Of a stretch of 17,037 bases of DNA, positions 13,829 through 17,037 are shown piece after piece (the stretch's first letter is position 1; every line of letters starts with the position of its first letter). The stretch lies in assembly GCA_009922885.1 (NCBI GenBank), contig RFUP01000010.1, positions 1 through 17,037 on the forward strand, in the 5' to 3' direction. The notes below the pieces were generated by a model that searched no databases, was not told the DNA's origin, and saw nothing but the letters and a program-made list of their open reading frames with translations. The stretch is from Paracoccaceae bacterium. GTDB lineage: Bacteria > Pseudomonadota > Alphaproteobacteria > Rhodobacterales > Rhodobacteraceae. A program made the position numbers and the translations under genes.

Positions 13829-16015
13829 TTATTTCAAGCGCAGCGCGTTCAGGGACACGGTGATCGACGATGTCGACATTGCCAATGCAGCAATCAGCGG
13901 CGAGCAAAGCCCGGCAATCGCCAGCGGCACGGCAATGATATTGTAAACTGTCGCCACCTGAAAGTTTTCGCGAATACGCTGCGTGGCTTTCCCAGCCACT
14001 TTGATCGCTTCGGCCAGCGGCGAAAGATCGGTTCCGAGAAGGACGATATCCGAGGCAACGCGTGCGGCATCCAGCGCAGAGGCTGGGGAAACCGAAACAT
14101 GCGCCTCTGTCAGTGCTGCCGTATCGTTCAGGCCATCGCCAACCATGAGCACCTTTTTTCCATCTGCGTGAAGCTGCGCAATCCGCGCGGCCTTATCGCC
14201 CGGCAATGCCTCCGCAACCCACTGCGCGATACCCAAGCGCTGCGCCAGCGCTTCCACTGCGCCTGCGCTGTCACCAGACATCATGATAACTTCAAGGCCA
14301 GAGGCCTGCAGGGCAGCAACCGCTTCTTGCGCTCCGGGGCGAAGACGATCCGAGAAGGTAATTTCCAAGGGCGGTTCACCGTCAACAGCCAGCCAAGCCG
14401 CAGTTGACCCCGACGCCTTTGCACCAACCCACTGAGCGCGGCCCAAACGCACCTGCCGCCCTTGCCAGAGGCCCTCGGCGCCATAGCCCGGCACTTCCCG
14501 TCCGCTCTCCAGCGCCGCCGCTTTCACGCCGCGGGCCTCAAGCGCAGTGCGCAAAGCGAGGCTCAAGGGATGTGAGGAAAGCGTGGCCAAACCAAGCGCA
14601 ATCGTCAGATCGCGCGTGCCGAGATGATCCAGTTCCCCGACCTCCGGAATGCCCGCCGTGAGCGTGCCTGTCTTGTCAAAAACCACTGTATCCGCTTGCG
14701 CGAGCCGCTCCAGTGCGGTGGCATCCTTGATCAAGAGCCCCTTCTTGAACAATCGCCCGGAAGCCGCCGTGGTCACCGCAGGAACCGCCAATGCCAAGGC
14801 ACAGGGGCAAGTGATAATAAGCACGGCTGAGGCGATGTTGAGCGATATCCGGACATCCCAAGAATAGAGATACCAGCCAACGAACGCCAAAGCGGCAAGG
14901 ATGTGCACGCCGGGCGCATAGAGTTTGGCCGCCGCATCCGCCAGAGACGTATAGCGAGACCGCCCGGACTCCGCGATTGCAACGAGATCGGCCATGCGGT
15001 GCAGCGATGTGTCCTGACCAACGGCCGTAGCCCTCAAAGTGAGAGGACCCGTCAAGTTTACTTCACCGGCACTCACACTCATGCCCGGTTCGGCAAATAT
15101 CGGACGGGTCTCGCCTGTCAGGAGTGAGCGGTCAATCTCCGACCAGCCTTCAAGGATCTCCCCATCTATCGGCATTCGCCCACCGGGCCGGACCAAGATC
15201 AGATCTCCGACCCTCAGTTCAGACACAGGAAGGGTTCTCTCCAAACCCTCTTCCAATCTCACAGCACGAGGCACTTCCAAGGCGGCGAGTTCCTGTGCCG
15301 CGGAACGCGCGATCGCTCGCGTGCGGTAATCCAAATATCGGCCTGCCAATAGAAAGAATGTTAGCGTGAGAGATGCGTCAAAATAGGCGTGGTGCCCCGA
15401 GAGCATCGTCTCCCAAAGCGACGTGACGAGCGCCAGAGAAATCGCCAGAACAATCGGAACGTCCATGTTCAGGCGCTTGTTTCGAAGAGCGCTCCACGCG
15501 CTCTTGAAGAATGGCTGACCGGAGAATGCGATAGTTGGAAAGGCTATTGCTGCGGAAATCCAGTGGAACATGTCCCGTGTCGCGCCTTCGGCACCAGACC
15601 AAACCGAAACAGAAAGCAGCATAACGTTCATCGACGCAAAGCCAGCCACTGCGAGCCGCATCAACAGATCCCGGCCTGCCTTGTCCTGAGCCCTTGCCGC
15701 GAGTGTGCCTGCATCCAGTTCGTAGGCTTCATATCCCGCCGCGTTGATCGTGCTGATGATTTCCTCTGGCGAAACATGAGGTTCCGCTTCGATAAGGGCC
15801 CGCTTCAGCGTCAGGTTCACGCGGGCCGAATTGACGCCAGGGTGCGTAGAAAGAGCGCGCTCCAGCGTCGATATACATGCGCCACAATGCACACCGGGGA
15901 CGGAGATCGCGAGCTTGGCCTCCTTCGGCACATCCCGTTGCGCGATGTCTTCCGCACCAGGAGCAGCAATACACGCGGGGCAAGCCGAGATAGAAGGACG
16001 CATCGTGGCGGTCAT
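13829..16015 (-). CDS. ccoI: Copper-transporting P1B-type ATPase CcoI (FixI)
   Basis: This encodes 728 residues of an inner-membrane copper(I) ATPase. The N-terminal CPAC (C12, C15) and a heavy-metal-associated domain with GVHCGAC (C44, C47) are followed by membrane segments from about 120. Further motifs are the actuator TGE (300-302), the intramembrane CPC (C403, C405), the phosphorylation motif DKTGT (D447), the HP motif (H482) and GDGLND (626-631), with a final pair of helices to NALRLK. The HMA domain, CPC and neighbouring genes identify CcoI, which exports copper toward the cbb3 oxidase binuclear centre, rather than the detoxifying CopA. ATG 16015 has AAGGGG about nine bases upstream; M5 is a less likely start. 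It starts 6 bases after the ccoH stop. Confidence 0.96.
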   Translation of the reverse strand: MTATMRPSISACPACIAAPGAEDIAQRDVPKEAKLAISVPGVHCGACISTLERALSTHPGVNSARVNLTLKRALIEAEPHVSPEEIISTINAAGYEAYELDAGTLAARAQDKAGRDLLMRLAVAGFASMNVMLLSVSVWSGAEGATRDMFHWISAAIAFPTIAFSGQPFFKSAWSALRNKRLNMDVPIVLAISLALVTSLWETMLSGHHAYFDASLTLTFFLLAGRYLDYRTRAIARSAAQELAALEVPRAVRLEEGLERTLPVSELRVGDLILVRPGGRMPIDGEILEGWSEIDRSLLTGETRPIFAEPGMSVSAGEVNLTGPLTLRATAVGQDTSLHRMADLVAIAESGRSRYTSLADAAAKLYAPGVHILAALAFVGWYLYSWDVRISLNIASAVLIITCPCALALAVPAVTTAASGRLFKKGLLIKDATALERLAQADTVVFDKTGTLTAGIPEVGELDHLGTRDLTIALGLATLSSHPLSLALRTALEARGVKAAALESGREVPGYGAEGLWQGRQVRLGRAQWVGAKASGSTAAWLAVDGEPPLEITFSDRLRPGAQEAVAALQASGLEVIMMSGDSAGAVEALAQRLGIAQWVAEALPGDKAARIAQLHADGKKVLMVGDGLNDTAALTEAHVSVSPASALDAARVASDIVLLGTDLSPLAEAIKVAGKATQRIRENFQVATVYNIIAVPLAIAGLCSPLIAALAMSTSSITVSLNALRLK

Positions 16016-16021
16016 GGCCGC

Positions 16022-16477
16022 TTACCCCTTGATGTGAAGTTCCCGCGTTTGCGAAAATTCGGTTCCGTTCTGGGACACCGCAGTCAGTCTCAGGTTCCAA
16101 TTGCCCGGAGCAAGATCAACCTTTGCAACATAAGCCGCGCCGTCGAAGCGCCACTCCGGCGTAACATCCTGGGTTTGCGTGGTCGGCCGGCCAATAACCG
16201 CCTCCAAACCGCCCACCAATAGCGGGGCTCCCTGCGCATCCTTGAAGGCAAGGCGGATTTCTCCCGGCTGCTGCTCAACAGCCAGCGTCCACCCCAATGC
16301 CTCTTGAGCGGCCTTGCGGCTGTTGAACTCTTGGCTCGCGATGTAGCTGTTCTTCACTTCAAGGCCGGGGAATGTCTTTACCGCGTTGACCGCCATGACC
16401 ACATTGACCGTGATAATGACGCCGAATGCACCAACGAACCCTATCAGAACGTGTTTACCCTTGATTTCGCGGATCAT
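16022..16477 (-). CDS. ccoH: FixH/CcoH family cbb3 oxidase assembly protein
   Basis: This encodes 151 residues. One N-terminal membrane helix (GKHVLIGFVGAFGVIITVNVVMAV, about 8-31) anchors a periplasmic domain with the FixH hallmarks: KTFPGLEVKNSYIASQEFN, then GWTLAVE, and the end WNLRLTAVSQNGTEFSQTRELHI. CcoH stays associated with the oxidase and helps its assembly. The start ATG 16477 shares one base with the ccoG stop (TGATG), so the two are translationally coupled. The stop lies 6 bases before the ccoI start. Confidence 0.94.
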   Translation of the reverse strand: MIREIKGKHVLIGFVGAFGVIITVNVVMAVNAVKTFPGLEVKNSYIASQEFNSRKAAQEALGWTLAVEQQPGEIRLAFKDAQGAPLLVGGLEAVIGRPTTQTQDVTPEWRFDGAAYVAKVDLAPGNWNLRLTAVSQNGTEFSQTRELHIKG

Positions 16478-17037
16478 CAGTTCGCTCTCCCATTGAAGAT
16501 CGTGTCCTTATAGACGCGATCTCCGTTACCAATATCTTCGACCCACAAACGAACGTCATGACGTTCGCTTTCAGCCGGAACGGAGCCTTTGGGGGCCGTG
16601 ATGTAGACACGCTGGATATGCATCGTGTCGGCTGGCACGGTTACGTTACCATAATCGGTTCCTTCAAGGTTCACACGCAGGGCGAGGTCGCCCTTCGCAG
16701 TCACCCGGAACGTACGCGGTTCACCGTGCTTATTTCTGATCCGGACGTCATAAGTATTGCGAACAGACCCGTCCGATAGCGTGACGAAGATCGGGTTTCG
16801 AACTGGGGCCACCGTCATGTCGATATCTTGACGAATAAACAACGCGACGAGCAGACCTACACCCACCAGAGACCACAGGGTGGTGTAGAGAATAGTGCGG
16901 GGGCGGAAAATGTGCTTCCAGATCGGCTTTGGCGGCTTACCCGCGCGCTCGTTCACCTCATCGGTTAACGCCATGTAATCGATGAGGCCGCGAGGCTTCC
17001 CGATCTTGGCCATCACATCGTCACACGCATCAATACA
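16477..17037 (-). CDS. ccoG: CcoG (FixG) cbb3 oxidase accessory protein, partial
   Basis: This is the C-terminal 186 residues of CcoG; the 5' end lies outside the window. The visible part begins at CIDACDDVMAKIGKPRGLI, the end of the ferredoxin-like iron-sulfur domain with its last cysteine ligands. Next is a membrane helix (ILYTTLWSLVGVGLLVALFI) and a periplasmic Ig-like domain with PVRNPIFVTLSDGSVRNTY and PADTMHIQRVYI. CcoG is reported to reduce copper for insertion into cbb3 oxidase. Upstream on this strand ccoNOQP is expected. The frame is open to the window edge, and the gene is not broken. Confidence 0.95.
   Translation of the reverse strand, partial: CIDACDDVMAKIGKPRGLIDYMALTDEVNERAGKPPKPIWKHIFRPRTILYTTLWSLVGVGLLVALFIRQDIDMTVAPVRNPIFVTLSDGSVRNTYDVRIRNKHGEPRTFRVTAKGDLALRVNLEGTDYGNVTVPADTMHIQRVYITAPKGSVPAESERHDVRLWVEDIGNGDRVYKDTIFNGRAN

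Noticed and set aside
13829..16015. CopA-type copper detoxification ATPase
   Set aside because: Its place between ccoH and ccoS, with the N-terminal CPAC and a single HMA domain, fits CcoI.

Overview
The window reads as chromosomal DNA of an alphaproteobacterium, most likely of the Rhodobacteraceae/Roseobacter group. The basis is a MipZ-type division regulator (an alphaproteobacterial hallmark), a ccoGHIS cluster for cbb3 oxidase maturation, a ClpS of alphaproteobacterial type, a cysteine-free 73-residue L31, G+C-rich codon use, and a GC-rich intergenic palindromic element of a kind I recall as common in that family. This placement comes from protein features and memory, not from a database search.

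Layout. Positions 1-314 hold the leader of a ribosomal operon. rplS (315-692) and rpmE (704-925) follow on the + strand and end at a strong intrinsic terminator. mipZ (1084-1893, +) meets a DMT-family transporter gene (1897-2787, -) tail to tail. A MarR-type regulator gene (2830-3264, -) lies just upstream of the transporter gene, and its start faces hmgA across a short divergent region that carries a good candidate operator (3282-3294).

From 3336 to 8939 a + strand catabolic cluster encodes homogentisate dioxygenase (hmgA), fumarylacetoacetase (fahA), a metallo-beta-lactamase-fold protein with a rearranged metal site, an MhpA/phenol-hydroxylase-type FAD monooxygenase, and a 67-residue protein whose start overlaps the monooxygenase stop. 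The simplest reading is that the monooxygenase, perhaps with the small protein as partner, hydroxylates a monohydroxylated aromatic acid such as 3-hydroxyphenylacetate to homogentisate. HmgA then opens the ring and FahA cleaves the product to fumarate and acetoacetate. No glutathione S-transferase-like maleylacetoacetate isomerase is present in the window.

On the - strand, clpS (11122-10784), an RsmC-like rRNA methyltransferase gene (10761-9766) and an SDR-fold gene (9733-8936) form a probable operon. The SDR protein has lost its catalytic lysine, and its gene ends in a 4-bp overlap with the small catabolic gene. A HAD hydrolase gene (11209-11901, +) diverges from clpS. A secreted D-alanyl-D-alanine carboxypeptidase with a C-terminal SPOR domain follows (12085-13653, +). 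The right end is the - strand ccoG (partial)-ccoH-ccoI-ccoS cluster, which delivers copper to and assembles cbb3 cytochrome oxidase; ccoS is only 52 codons long.

The most interesting part is the homogentisate cluster. It combines a possible two-component hydroxylase, a metallo-beta-lactamase-fold protein that keeps metal site 1 but has lost site 2, and an apparently missing isomerase. An SDR lacking its active-site lysine lies directly beside it.
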